Shown: piece by piece, positions 41,517 to 49,076 of the stretch
Layout: each line of letters opens with the position of its first letter
Numbering within the stretch: position 1 is the stretch's first letter
NCBI GenBank assembly: GCA_030448005.1
Contig: JAUJNT010000001.1
Coordinates: forward strand, 952,423-1,016,422
Length of the DNA stretch: 64,000 bases
Direction of reading: 5' to 3'
Origin: Thermoleophilaceae bacterium
Lineage (GTDB): Bacteria; Actinomycetota; Thermoleophilia; Solirubrobacterales; Thermoleophilaceae
Notes under the pieces: generated by a model
What the model saw: the letters and a program-made list of their open reading frames with translations, nothing else
Told to the model about the DNA's origin: nothing
The model's database searches: none
Made by a program: the position numbers and the translations under genes

Positions 41517-41926
41517 TCCGTCGTGGCGTCGGCCGGCTCGGGCGGTGCGTCGGCTGCCGCGCGTGCGGCCACCCGGCCGTCTGGCTCGTCATCGCGTCGG
41601 AGGGGCGCGGGGTCCGGGCTCGGGGGGGGAGGCGGAGAGCTCGAGTCCTGGCGGATGACGCGGTGGCGCAGCACGCCGTCCGTGATCTTCAGGCTGTGAT
41701 TCAGCCGATCCAGCAGGGAGCTCTCCCCTTCGAACTGGTAGAGATGGTAAGCGGCCTCCGGGCGGTGATCGATCTCGAAGGTGGTTCGCCGCACGCCCCA
41801 ATCGTGCGCGCTCACGATCGTCCCGCCGGAGCCGAGCAGGGACTCCACCTCGGCGATGATCTCGCGCTGACGCTCTTCCGGGGCGCTCGAGTCGATCAGC
41901 AGCATCAGGTCATAAAGGCGTTGCAT
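41513..41926 (-). CDS. rpsF: 30S ribosomal protein S6
   Basis: 137 residues. Core YDLMLLIDSSAPEERQREII (about 4-23), WGVRRTTFEIDHRPEAAYHLY and ITDGVLRHRVIR fit S6. A roughly 40-residue Ser/Pro then Asp/Ala/Glu tail extends the usual 95-100 residues. ATG 41926 gives the normal N-terminus; TATCGT lies ten bases upstream. First gene of the rpsF-fkbM-ssb-rplI-dnaB set. Confidence 0.92.
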   Translation of the reverse strand: MQRLYDLMLLIDSSAPEERQREIIAEVESLLGSGGTIVSAHDWGVRRTTFEIDHRPEAAYHLYQFEGESSLLDRLNHSLKITDGVLRHRVIRQDSSSPPPPPSPDPAPLRRDDEPDGRVAARAAADAPPEPADATTE

Positions 41927-41936
41927 AGGCCGCGGG

Positions 41937-41942
41937 ACGATA
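41937..41942 (-). promoter_or_regulatory. -10-like hexamer TATCGT before rpsF
   Basis: TATCGT ends ten bases before the rpsF ATG on the minus strand. The opposite gene starts at 41986, so the region is a divergent promoter. Confidence 0.35.
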
Positions 41943-41985
41943 GCAGCGAGGGGGTGAGTTCCCGCATGGGGCGGCTTCAACGGGC

Positions 41986-42519
41986 GTGACACGGCGAGGA
42001 GCAACAAGGTCACGCGGCCTCCTGGATCGGGTGCGGTGGGGAAACGTGGCCCGGTTGACCGCGCTCCTGGCTGCCGGCCTGCTGATCTTCATGGGTCCCC
42101 GCGGATGCGAGCGCCGCTCTGTCGCCCCGCCCGTGGGGCGGCTCGATCTGCCGGCGCCCCAGAGGCCGGAGGGCCGTGCCGAGGAGCCTGTGGTACCCCC
42201 ACCGGCGGTGCACAAGCCCGCGCCCGCCCAGACGCCCGGCGGCGGCGGCCGGCACCCTCGCCGGCGCTCGCGCTCGCGGGCTCGGCGGCCAGACGGGCGC
42301 TCTGCCCGTGAAGGGGGGATCCCCACTCGCCGCGGGCCGGCGTCCGGGCAAAGCGGCCCGCCGCCGTCACGGCCCGGCCCTCGAGTGGCGCCGCCGGTGC
42401 CCGCAGCGCCGCCTGCCCCGCACCCCGCTCGCGGCGGAGGTCCCCCGCGCACCCTCGCCCCTCCACCCGCTCCTGTGCCGCCGCCAACGAGCGGGGAGTT
42501 CACCCCGGACCCTGGCTAG
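41986..42519 (+). CDS. Pro/Arg-rich membrane-anchored protein, hypothetical
   Basis: 177 residues. A basic start (TRRGATRSRGLLDRVRWGN) leads to one membrane helix (about 22-38, LTALLAAGLLIFMGPRGC), and the rest is Pro/Arg/Gly/Ala-rich without repeats or motifs, as expected for a disordered wall-side or cytosolic tail. GTG start 60 bases from rpsF. Its TAG stop overlaps the stop of the GT20 gene on the other strand as CTAG, which supports it being real. Low-complexity composition makes the call uncertain. Confidence 0.5.
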   Translation: MTRRGATRSRGLLDRVRWGNVARLTALLAAGLLIFMGPRGCERRSVAPPVGRLDLPAPQRPEGRAEEPVVPPPAVHKPAPAQTPGGGGRHPRRRSRSRARRPDGRSAREGGIPTRRGPASGQSGPPPSRPGPRVAPPVPAAPPAPHPARGGGPPRTLAPPPAPVPPPTSGEFTPDPG

Positions 42520-43994
42520 GAGGCCGAGCTCTCGCGGCTGCGCTTCTCCTCGATGTCGGTGAGCTGGTCGTCGACCCAGTCGCCCGGGTCCCTCGCGGTG
42601 ACCACGCGCTTCAGCCCCTGCGCCCTCCAGGAGCGCTCCTCGGCGGACATGGTGAGTGATCGGTGGATGGCGTCCGCCTGCTCCTGGACGTCGAAGGGGT
42701 TCACCGAGACCGCGAACTCGGCGAGCTCCTCGTGGGCGCCCGTGTTCTCGCTCAGCAGGGACACGCCGTCGCGCTCATTCACGAGCGGGCCCTCCTTGGC
42801 TATCAGGTTCATGCCGTCGAACATCGCGTTCACCATCAACAGGTCGTAGTGCTTGTAGGCCGCGATGGCCTCGTCGAGGTTCTCGCGCAGGCGCAGGTCG
42901 ATCGGCATCCAGTCGGTGCTGCCGTGGCGGTGGTTGATCACCGCCACGAGCGCCTCGATGCGCTCGAGGTAATCGGCGTACTGCGCCACGTCCTGGCGCG
43001 ATGGGATCAGATGCGCGATGAAGGTGACACGCTCGATGAACTCGGGGTGCTGCTCGAGGAACATGTCGAACGCGGTGAATCCGCGGAGGATGTTCTTCGA
43101 GAGGTCCGCGCGATCCACGCGCAGGATGAGGTGCTCACGCCGCCGGCGCAGGATCTCCTTCTCGTACTCGTGCACCGTTTCGCGCCGGGCATTGCGCTCG
43201 AAGGTCTCAGCCGAGATCGGCAGCGGATAGGCGCGGACCCACACCTCGCGTTCCTCGAAGTGGACGATGCCCGCCTCCTCGTCTACCTCCAGGTCGAACA
43301 GCTCGCGGCAGCAGAGCAGGAAGTTGCGGCGGTAGGCGCGGGTGTGAAACGCGACGATGTCGTTGGAGAGGATCCCCTCGTAGAGGTCCTCGCGCATCTT
43401 GCTTGGCAGTACGCGCCAGGCGTCGGGCTGGGTCCAGGGGATGTGCACGAAGTGGTGCAGAAAGACGTCTGGCCGCGCCTCGCGGATGAACTTGGGTGCG
43501 ACGTAGAGGTGGTAGTCGTGGAGCATGACCACAGGGGCCTCCTCGCCCTCGATCTCCTCGAGCACCGCCTCGGCCAGGTCCCGGTTGACGACGCGGTAGC
43601 CGTCGTCATAGGCATCCATCTCCCACGCGCGGATGTCCGGCGCATTGGAGAGGTCCCACAGGTAGTGCTGGATGAACCACAGCATGGGGTTTGCCACGAC
43701 GCTGTAGAAGCGGTCGTAGGCCTCGGACTCGGACTCCACGAGGCGGATCCTGTAGGTGACCCCCTCGAGCTCGCACTCGAAGCTGCGGCCGCCGTGCTCG
43801 GCCATGGCCTCGGCGTCCTCGTCGGAGAGGGTCGAGGCGATCCAGAGGGCGTCCCGGTGATGCACCAGCCCCGTGAGCGCGGTCACGAGTCCACCGCCGC
43901 CACGGTGCGGCTCGAACTTGCCGTCCTCGTTTTGCGTGAACGTGGCCGGACCGCGATTCGAGACGAGCACGAGTTGGGTTTCGTCGCTGCTCAT
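42516..43994 (-). CDS. GT20 glycosyltransferase (trehalose-6-phosphate-synthase-like)
   Basis: 492 residues. LVLVSNRGPATF at the N-terminus, GGGGLVTALTGLV, VVMLHDYHLYVAPKFIRE, HHFVHIPWTQPDAWRVLP, NDIVAFHTRAYRRNFL and NAMFDGMNLIAKEGPLVNE are GT20 blocks seen in OtsA. The opening VSNRGP rather than VSNRLP and the absent phosphatase domain mean the acceptor is uncertain: glucose-6-phosphate or glycerol phosphate. ATGA overlap with treT shows coupled expression. No trehalose-phosphatase gene is adjacent. Confidence 0.82.
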   Translation of the reverse strand: MSSDETQLVLVSNRGPATFTQNEDGKFEPHRGGGGLVTALTGLVHHRDALWIASTLSDEDAEAMAEHGGRSFECELEGVTYRIRLVESESEAYDRFYSVVANPMLWFIQHYLWDLSNAPDIRAWEMDAYDDGYRVVNRDLAEAVLEEIEGEEAPVVMLHDYHLYVAPKFIREARPDVFLHHFVHIPWTQPDAWRVLPSKMREDLYEGILSNDIVAFHTRAYRRNFLLCCRELFDLEVDEEAGIVHFEEREVWVRAYPLPISAETFERNARRETVHEYEKEILRRRREHLILRVDRADLSKNILRGFTAFDMFLEQHPEFIERVTFIAHLIPSRQDVAQYADYLERIEALVAVINHRHGSTDWMPIDLRLRENLDEAIAAYKHYDLLMVNAMFDGMNLIAKEGPLVNERDGVSLLSENTGAHEELAEFAVSVNPFDVQEQADAIHRSLTMSAEERSWRAQGLKRVVTARDPGDWVDDQLTDIEEKRSRESSAS

Positions 43995-45223
43995 GCCGTC
44001 GACTGGAATATCCGAAGCCAGTCGCGCAGGAGGCGCGGCGTGAGGAACTTCCGGCGTACCTGCTCCTTGCCGGCGCGCCCCAGCCGCTTGCCGAGATCCG
44101 GATCCTGGAGAATGGTCACGGAGCGCTGTGCGCACTCCTCGGCGGAGGACACCAGGTAGCCGCTCTCACCGTCCTTTACCTGCAGCGGGATCCCGCCGAC
44201 GTCGCCGCCGATGAACGGTCGCGCCTTCCAGAGCGCCTCCGAGACGGTGAGGCCGAACCCCTCACGCGTCGACTTCTGGATCACGACGTCTGACTGGGAC
44301 TGGAACGCGTTCACCTCGATCGCGCCCACGTTGTTGAGGTTGTTGAAGATGTGGATGTCGGGGTTGCCGTCCGCGTAGGCCATCGTCTGGTTGAAGAAGT
44401 CCCACCCCTCCGGATCGTCGGTGGCCATCGAGCCGACGAGGGCGAGCTGGGCGCTCGGCACCTCTTCCGCCACCCGCCTGTAGGCGTCGATCACGCCCAT
44501 CGGGTCCTTCCACGGGTCGAAGCGCGACACCTGGCAGAGCATGGGACGATCGACGTCGATACCGAACTGCTCGCAGACGTAGGCGGCGTCATCGGGGGAG
44601 AACGCCATGTTCTTGGGTGAGAGGGGGTCGATGGCGGGCGGCACGATGTGGATCGGAGTGCCGTCCAGTCCCGCGGGCACGTACTCCTCGAGGTGAAAGA
44701 GCGCGCCGTCGTATGAGCGCACCAGCGGCACGATCCGTTCGATCGCGGTCGGGTTGGGGGTGGAGAGGTCGATGTGGCAGCGCCAGATCCAGGTGCGCGC
44801 CTTCTCTGGCACGAGCTGGTGGATGGCGGCCGGCTGTGGGTCGTGAACGATGATCACGTCCCAGCCCCCCTCGATCTCGGCGGCGTTCATCTCGTTGTAC
44901 TTGGCGAAGACCTGCCATTGCTCCGGTGTGAGGCCCTCGGGATTGCCCTGCAGCGCGTTGTGGAGCACCTTCGTGGCGTTGTAGAACTCCTCTCGGCCGA
45001 GCATCACCTGCCACTCGGTTTCGATGCCCGCGTCCCGCATGAGTGGAACCAGCGTGTAGAGGATCTCGGCCACTCCTCCCCCGAAGGCGGTGGCCGATAG
45101 GTGCATCACCTTGAGGCCCTGGAGGTCCGCGGCGAGGTTGCGGATCTCCTCGATGAGGGGCTTGCCGACGAGGTGGGTGTAGTCCGCGAGGCTCTTGTGC
45201 CCGACGACGATCGGCTGCAGCAT
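43991..45223 (-). CDS. treT: Trehalose synthase, glycosyl-transferring (TreT-type GT4)
   Basis: 410 residues. LSATAFGGGVAEILYTLVPL, GIETEWQVMLGREEFYNATK and VLHNALQGNPEGLT are the N-terminal TreT signature; VIIVHDPQPAAIHQL, RCHIDLSTPNP, VSRFDPWKDPMGVIDAYR and STREGFGLTVSEALWK are GT4 parts with the EX7E region. TreT makes trehalose from NDP-glucose and glucose, reversibly. It starts on the last base of the anti-sigma-like gene (TGATG) and ends inside the GT20 start (ATGA), so three genes act as a unit. Confidence 0.88.
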   Translation of the reverse strand: MLQPIVVGHKSLADYTHLVGKPLIEEIRNLAADLQGLKVMHLSATAFGGGVAEILYTLVPLMRDAGIETEWQVMLGREEFYNATKVLHNALQGNPEGLTPEQWQVFAKYNEMNAAEIEGGWDVIIVHDPQPAAIHQLVPEKARTWIWRCHIDLSTPNPTAIERIVPLVRSYDGALFHLEEYVPAGLDGTPIHIVPPAIDPLSPKNMAFSPDDAAYVCEQFGIDVDRPMLCQVSRFDPWKDPMGVIDAYRRVAEEVPSAQLALVGSMATDDPEGWDFFNQTMAYADGNPDIHIFNNLNNVGAIEVNAFQSQSDVVIQKSTREGFGLTVSEALWKARPFIGGDVGGIPLQVKDGESGYLVSSAEECAQRSVTILQDPDLGKRLGRAGKEQVRRKFLTPRLLRDWLRIFQSTA

Positions 45224-45585
45224 CAGGCCTCCAGCCGCTTTGCCAGGGTCGTGTGCCCATCGGAGAAGTCCGCTTGGTCCACCGTGGCCGCGATGATGGC
45301 CCGGCTCAGCTCCAGCTCGTCGGGCGGTGACGCGCCGGCAGGGCCCGAGAGCTCGATCGCGAGCCGATCCGGAGCAAGGCGAAACTCGAAGGCAACGGCG
45401 TCCTCCTCACCGCCGACCTCCACGAAGTCCGAGGCGGCCTCGGTGACCGCGAGCTTCAGATCGGCGATCTCCGCCGGTTGCAGTGCCGTCAGCCGGCACA
45501 CCGCCGACAGCGCCAGACGGGCGAGCACGAGGTAGCCGGGCTTTGCCGGAATGGTCAGCGAGACGTCACGACTCTCGGAATCCAC
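45223..45585 (-). CDS. Degenerate HATPase/RsbW-like anti-sigma-factor-type protein
   Basis: 120 residues with the size and order of RsbW/SpoIIAB-type GHKL domains: LVLARLALSAVCRLTALQPAEI and the N-box region DLKLAVTEAASDFVEVGGEE. The Mg-binding Asn expected four residues after Glu49 is Asp53, and no DxGxG box is visible, so ATP binding and kinase activity are doubtful. GTG 45585 is preferred because TAACGT ends seven bases upstream; GTG 45594 is possible. It is the first gene of a run with treT and the GT20 gene, which suggests a stress-response module. Confidence 0.75.
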   Translation of the reverse strand: MDSESRDVSLTIPAKPGYLVLARLALSAVCRLTALQPAEIADLKLAVTEAASDFVEVGGEEDAVAFEFRLAPDRLAIELSGPAGASPPDELELSRAIIAATVDQADFSDGHTTLAKRLEA

Positions 45586-45592
45586 GGCGGGC

Positions 45593-45598
45593 ACGTTA
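45593..45598 (-). promoter_or_regulatory. -10-like hexamer TAACGT before the anti-sigma-like gene
   Basis: TAACGT on the minus strand is followed by seven bases and GTG 45585. It would drive the anti-sigma-like/treT/GT20 unit. Confidence 0.35.
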
Positions 45599-45659
45599 CC
45601 CGGAAGTGATGGACTGGCGCAGAGCGACGTACCGTGAGCGGCGGTCTCCACCCTCGCGC

Positions 45660-46877
45660 CTACGGGCGATCCGGGGCGCGGTCAGGCCGCTTGCCGAGCT
45701 TGACCTTCACGGTCCGCCGTTTCCCGTCGCGGAACACCTTCAGCTCGACGGTGTCGCCCGCGTTGTGTGAGCTGATCAGGTCGGAGAGATCGGACTCGGC
45801 CGTGATTTTGCGCCCCCCGACGGCCAGGATCACGTCGGCGTCTCCCGGGATGTCCTTTTGTCCCTGGAAGTCGATCTTCTCGTCGCCGGTCTCGAGCCCC
45901 GCCTCGTCGGCAGGGCTGCCACCCTCGACCTTCACGATGAGGGCGCCCGCGTCCTCCGGCAGGTCAAGCCGCTCTGCGAGCTGTGGGTAGAGTGGCTGCG
46001 AGGTCACGCCCAAGAACCCGTAATCCACCCGGCCCTTCGCGCGCAGCTCGCGAAGCGAACGCTTTACGGCATCCACCGGCACGGCGAACCCTACGCCTTC
46101 GCCGCCACCGCTGGCTGACTTGATTTGCGAGTTGATGCCGAGCACCTCTCCCTCGCCGTTCAGGAGCGGCCCGCCCGAGTTGCCGGGGTTGATGGCCGCG
46201 TCGGTCTGGATCGCGTTTCCGATCCGGAAGGCCGTGAGGGACTCGATCGTGCGGTCGAGCGCCGAGATCACCCCGACCGAGAGCGACTGACGTTCGCCGA
46301 AGGGACTGCCGATGGCCGCGACGGGCTCGCCGACCGTAAGGTCACGCGAGCGGCCGAGCCGGAGCGGGGTGAGCTTCAGGCCCCCGGGATCGACCTTCAG
46401 GAGCGCCACGTCGGCGTTCGGATCGTGACCGACTATCCGGCCGCGGACGCGGCTGCCGTCGGATAGCTCCACGTACACCTCCTTCGCACGCTTCTGACCC
46501 GGCGGCCTCCCCTCCGTCACGACGTGGGCGTTCGTGGCCACGTAGCCGTCTCCATCGAGCACGAACCCGGATCCCTGCCCCCCTTCGCCGTCGTCGTCGC
46601 CTTCGGGTATGAGCGTCTGGCGACTACCGTCGAAGATCGAGATGATCGTGACCACGCCGGGCGAAAGGCGCTTGTACAGGGCGGCGGGGTCGAAGCGTCC
46701 CTTCCTGCCAAGGCCCTTGACGACCTCCACGCGGGTGGTGCGTACCTCCTTCGTCGCGGTCGAGCCCTCTGAGGAAGGGCCGTCGCCGGACCCACCGTTG
46801 CAAGCGGCGATCGAGAGCGCCGCCACGAGGGCGGACCCGGTCGCGAGGCCACCACGTGCCACGCACGCGTTTGGCAT
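45660..46877 (-). CDS. HtrA/DegP-type serine protease lipoprotein with PDZ domain
   Basis: 405 residues. A lipoprotein signal ends in LSIAAC with Cys26 as lipidation site, then an acidic linker. Chymotrypsin-like domain with His118 (TNAHVV), Asp156 (DPNADVALL) and Ser234 (INPGNSGGPLL), followed by one PDZ domain from about 290. It degrades or refolds damaged envelope proteins. ATG overlaps the histidine-kinase stop (TGATG), so the two-component system and protease form one operon, as in the CssRS-HtrA and MprAB-PepD systems. Confidence 0.93.
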   Translation of the reverse strand: MPNACVARGGLATGSALVAALSIAACNGGSGDGPSSEGSTATKEVRTTRVEVVKGLGRKGRFDPAALYKRLSPGVVTIISIFDGSRQTLIPEGDDDGEGGQGSGFVLDGDGYVATNAHVVTEGRPPGQKRAKEVYVELSDGSRVRGRIVGHDPNADVALLKVDPGGLKLTPLRLGRSRDLTVGEPVAAIGSPFGERQSLSVGVISALDRTIESLTAFRIGNAIQTDAAINPGNSGGPLLNGEGEVLGINSQIKSASGGGEGVGFAVPVDAVKRSLRELRAKGRVDYGFLGVTSQPLYPQLAERLDLPEDAGALIVKVEGGSPADEAGLETGDEKIDFQGQKDIPGDADVILAVGGRKITAESDLSDLISSHNAGDTVELKVFRDGKRRTVKVKLGKRPDRAPDRP

Positions 46878-48307
46878 CAGGGCCCCGACGCCCCGTCGTC
46901 CGCGGGCAGCCGGAGCGTGAAGGCGGTGCCCACCGGCCGCGCCTCCGTGCGTATGTCGCCGTCCATGCGTTCGGCCAGCTCCACTGCGATCGCAAGCCCG
47001 AGGCCCGCACCGCGGGTGTTCTGCCCGGTGGTGAACCGCTCGAATACCTGGGTCTCAGCCGGCAGTCCCGGTCCCTCGTCGGCCACCGTGAGCCTGGCGG
47101 TGCCATTGCTGCGGCCGCTTGTCACGGTCACCTGAGTTCTTTCGGGCGTGTGGGTAAGGGCATTGTCGATCAGAATACGGATGATCTGGGCAACCCGCCC
47201 TCTGTCGCACCTGGCCTGGACGCCGGGCTCGGGAAGGCGAAGCTGCACCTCCGGGCGCGGAGGTGTCAGCACCGGCAGGAACTCGCTCGTGACAGCCCGG
47301 GCCACCTCCGAGAGGTCCACCGGCTCGCATTCGAGCTGCACCGACCCGGCGTCCAGGCGGGAGAGGTCGAGGAGGTCCACGGCCAGCTTCTGCAGGCGCT
47401 CTACCTGCTCGGCCATCGTGTCGATGAACTCCCGCCGAGTGGCCTCGTCGAGCTCCTCGTCGCGCAGCAGCTCGACGAACCCGCCGAGCGAGAAGATCGG
47501 CGTGCGCAGCTCGTGCGATGCCGTCGCCACGAAGTCCTTGCGCGCCACGTCTACCCGCCGCAGCTGCTGCTGCATCTCGTTGAAGGTGCGTGTGAGCTGG
47601 CCCAGCTCGTCCTCGGAGTCCACGGGCAGGGGCTCGATGAAGTTCCCGGCGGCCACCTGCTCCGCGCCGGCTTCGAGGCGCCTCACGCGCCGTGCCAGCG
47701 CCTGCGCCACTCCGTAGCCGCCGATCAACGCGAGCAACAGCGCGGCGGCGGTGGCCAGGAGCAGCCTGTTGCGGATCAGGGACACCGTGTCCGAGACGTC
47801 CTCGAGGCTCCGGGAGTAGAGGGCGACCCAGTTGCTCTCCCCGCGGAAGGAGAGCGGCTGGGCGACCTGGCCGAGCTCCTCCCCGTCTAGGGCACCCTGG
47901 CCCCGGGCGAGCGCCCCGCTGCCGGCCGCTCTCCGGGCGAGGGCGGGGTTCTGTGGCACCTCGGGCTCCTCGCGCGTGTCGGTGATCACGTAGAACGGCT
48001 CCTCGGGGCCGCTCTGCCGCGACTGCTGCACGCCGAGCAGCGTTATGCGCGCACCTGCGCTGTCGGCGATCGAGCGCACGCGCCGGTCAAGCTCCTGCGC
48101 GGAGATGTCCTCGCGGCCCATGAGACCCTCGAGCGCGCTCTCGGCCCCGTTGGCCACCCGCTCCAGGTCCGCGAGCTTCTGGGCCCTCAGGTTGGACTCG
48201 AGCTGGGGCACCACCGCCACGTACATCACGGTCAACGCGATGGCCGTGATGCCCAGGAAGAGGAGCGCCAGCTTGTTGCGCAGTGAACGGAGGCGCGGGC
48301 GGCGCAT
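46877..48307 (-). CDS. Sensor histidine kinase with HAMP domain
   Basis: 476 residues. Two membrane helices (about 14-34 and 178-200) enclose a sensor domain of roughly 140 residues; HAMP about 200-255; HisKA with the phospho-accepting His in ATASHELRTPIFSLGG; ATPase with N box RILIDNALTHTP, G1 VADEGPGLP and G2 GAGLGLAI. Partner of the adjacent response regulator. It probably senses envelope stress and controls the HtrA gene downstream. ATG overlaps the regulator stop (TGATG). Confidence 0.94.
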   Translation of the reverse strand: MRRPRLRSLRNKLALLFLGITAIALTVMYVAVVPQLESNLRAQKLADLERVANGAESALEGLMGREDISAQELDRRVRSIADSAGARITLLGVQQSRQSGPEEPFYVITDTREEPEVPQNPALARRAAGSGALARGQGALDGEELGQVAQPLSFRGESNWVALYSRSLEDVSDTVSLIRNRLLLATAAALLLALIGGYGVAQALARRVRRLEAGAEQVAAGNFIEPLPVDSEDELGQLTRTFNEMQQQLRRVDVARKDFVATASHELRTPIFSLGGFVELLRDEELDEATRREFIDTMAEQVERLQKLAVDLLDLSRLDAGSVQLECEPVDLSEVARAVTSEFLPVLTPPRPEVQLRLPEPGVQARCDRGRVAQIIRILIDNALTHTPERTQVTVTSGRSNGTARLTVADEGPGLPAETQVFERFTTGQNTRGAGLGLAIAVELAERMDGDIRTEARPVGTAFTLRLPADDGASGP

Positions 48308-49008
48308 CAGCGATCCCGATAGCGGTAGCCGACCCCGCGCAGGGTGAGGATGAGCTCGGGATGCTTGGGGTCGCGCTCGAGCTTCTCGCGCAGATGTCTT
48401 ATGTGCACGTCCACCGTGCGTGGATCGCGGTAGGAGGCATCGCCCCATACCCGCTCCAGCAGCACCATCCGGTTGTAGACGCGGCCCGGGTTTCGTGCGA
48501 GGGCGGCGAGGATCTCGAACTCGACGTAGGTGAGCTGGGCCGGCACGCCGGCGAGGCTCACGGCCCGCTTGTCGAAGTCGATCCGCAGGTCACCGTCCTC
48601 GAGAGGCTCCTCTCCCGGGTCGTCGGCGCGGGCGTGCTCGGCACGCCTCAGCACGGCCTTCACCCGGCTGCGGAACTCGCGCACGGAGAATGGCTTGGTG
48701 ATGTAGTCGTCGGCGCCCAGCTCCAGGCCGAGCACCTTGTCGATCTCCTCGGTGCGGGCCGTGAGCATGATGATCGGCACCGAGCTCTTCGCCCGCACGC
48801 GCCGACAGACCTCGAAGCCGTCGAGGCCCGGAAGCATGAGGTCGAGGACCACCAGGTCGATGTTGTCCTCCCGCAGCTTCTCCAGTGCCTCGTGACCGTC
48901 GAGGGCGGGGATGACCTCGTAGCCATCCTTCCTCAAGGGGAAGGCGAGCAGCTTCTGCAGCGACTGCTCGTCGTCCACCAGGAGGATGCGGGGTGTGAGC
49001 TGTGCCAT
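48307..49008 (-). CDS. OmpR/PhoB-type response regulator
   Basis: 233 residues. Receiver domain with phospho-acceptor Asp56 (DLVVLDLMLPG), Asp-Asp pair at 12-13 and Lys in ITKPFSVREF; C-terminal winged helix with LTYVEFEILAALARNPGRVY and DPRTVDVHIRHLREKL. First gene of the regulator-kinase-protease operon. ATG start without a close Shine-Dalgarno; a 14-base palindrome lies six bases upstream. Confidence 0.95.
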   Translation of the reverse strand: MAQLTPRILLVDDEQSLQKLLAFPLRKDGYEVIPALDGHEALEKLREDNIDLVVLDLMLPGLDGFEVCRRVRAKSSVPIIMLTARTEEIDKVLGLELGADDYITKPFSVREFRSRVKAVLRRAEHARADDPGEEPLEDGDLRIDFDKRAVSLAGVPAQLTYVEFEILAALARNPGRVYNRMVLLERVWGDASYRDPRTVDVHIRHLREKLERDPKHPELILTLRGVGYRYRDR

Positions 49009-49013
49009 ATGCG

Positions 49014-49027
49014 CCCGGCGCGCCGGG
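49014..49027. promoter_or_regulatory. Perfect palindrome in the response-regulator leader
   Basis: CCCGGCGCGCCGGG is self-complementary and lies between the possible transcription start and the ATG. It may be an operator for autoregulation or an RNA stem that limits ribosome access; a GGAGG is found just beyond it. Confidence 0.4.
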
Positions 49028-49042
49028 TCACGCCTCCTTCAG

Positions 49043-49048
49043 ATTGTA
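49043..49048 (-). promoter_or_regulatory. -10 hexamer TACAAT for the two-component operon
   Basis: On the minus strand TACAAT lies 34 bases before the ATG, giving a leader of about 28 bases that contains the palindrome. It matches the hexamer of both tRNA genes. Confidence 0.42.
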
Positions 49049-49076
49049 GGTTGACGCTCGTGCGGAGCCGGCGAGC

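Noticed and set aside
42663-44159. 498-codon open frame opposite the GT20 gene
   Set aside because: Antisense shadow of a strong family match; composition rich in Val/Leu/His/Glu as expected for a complement frame.
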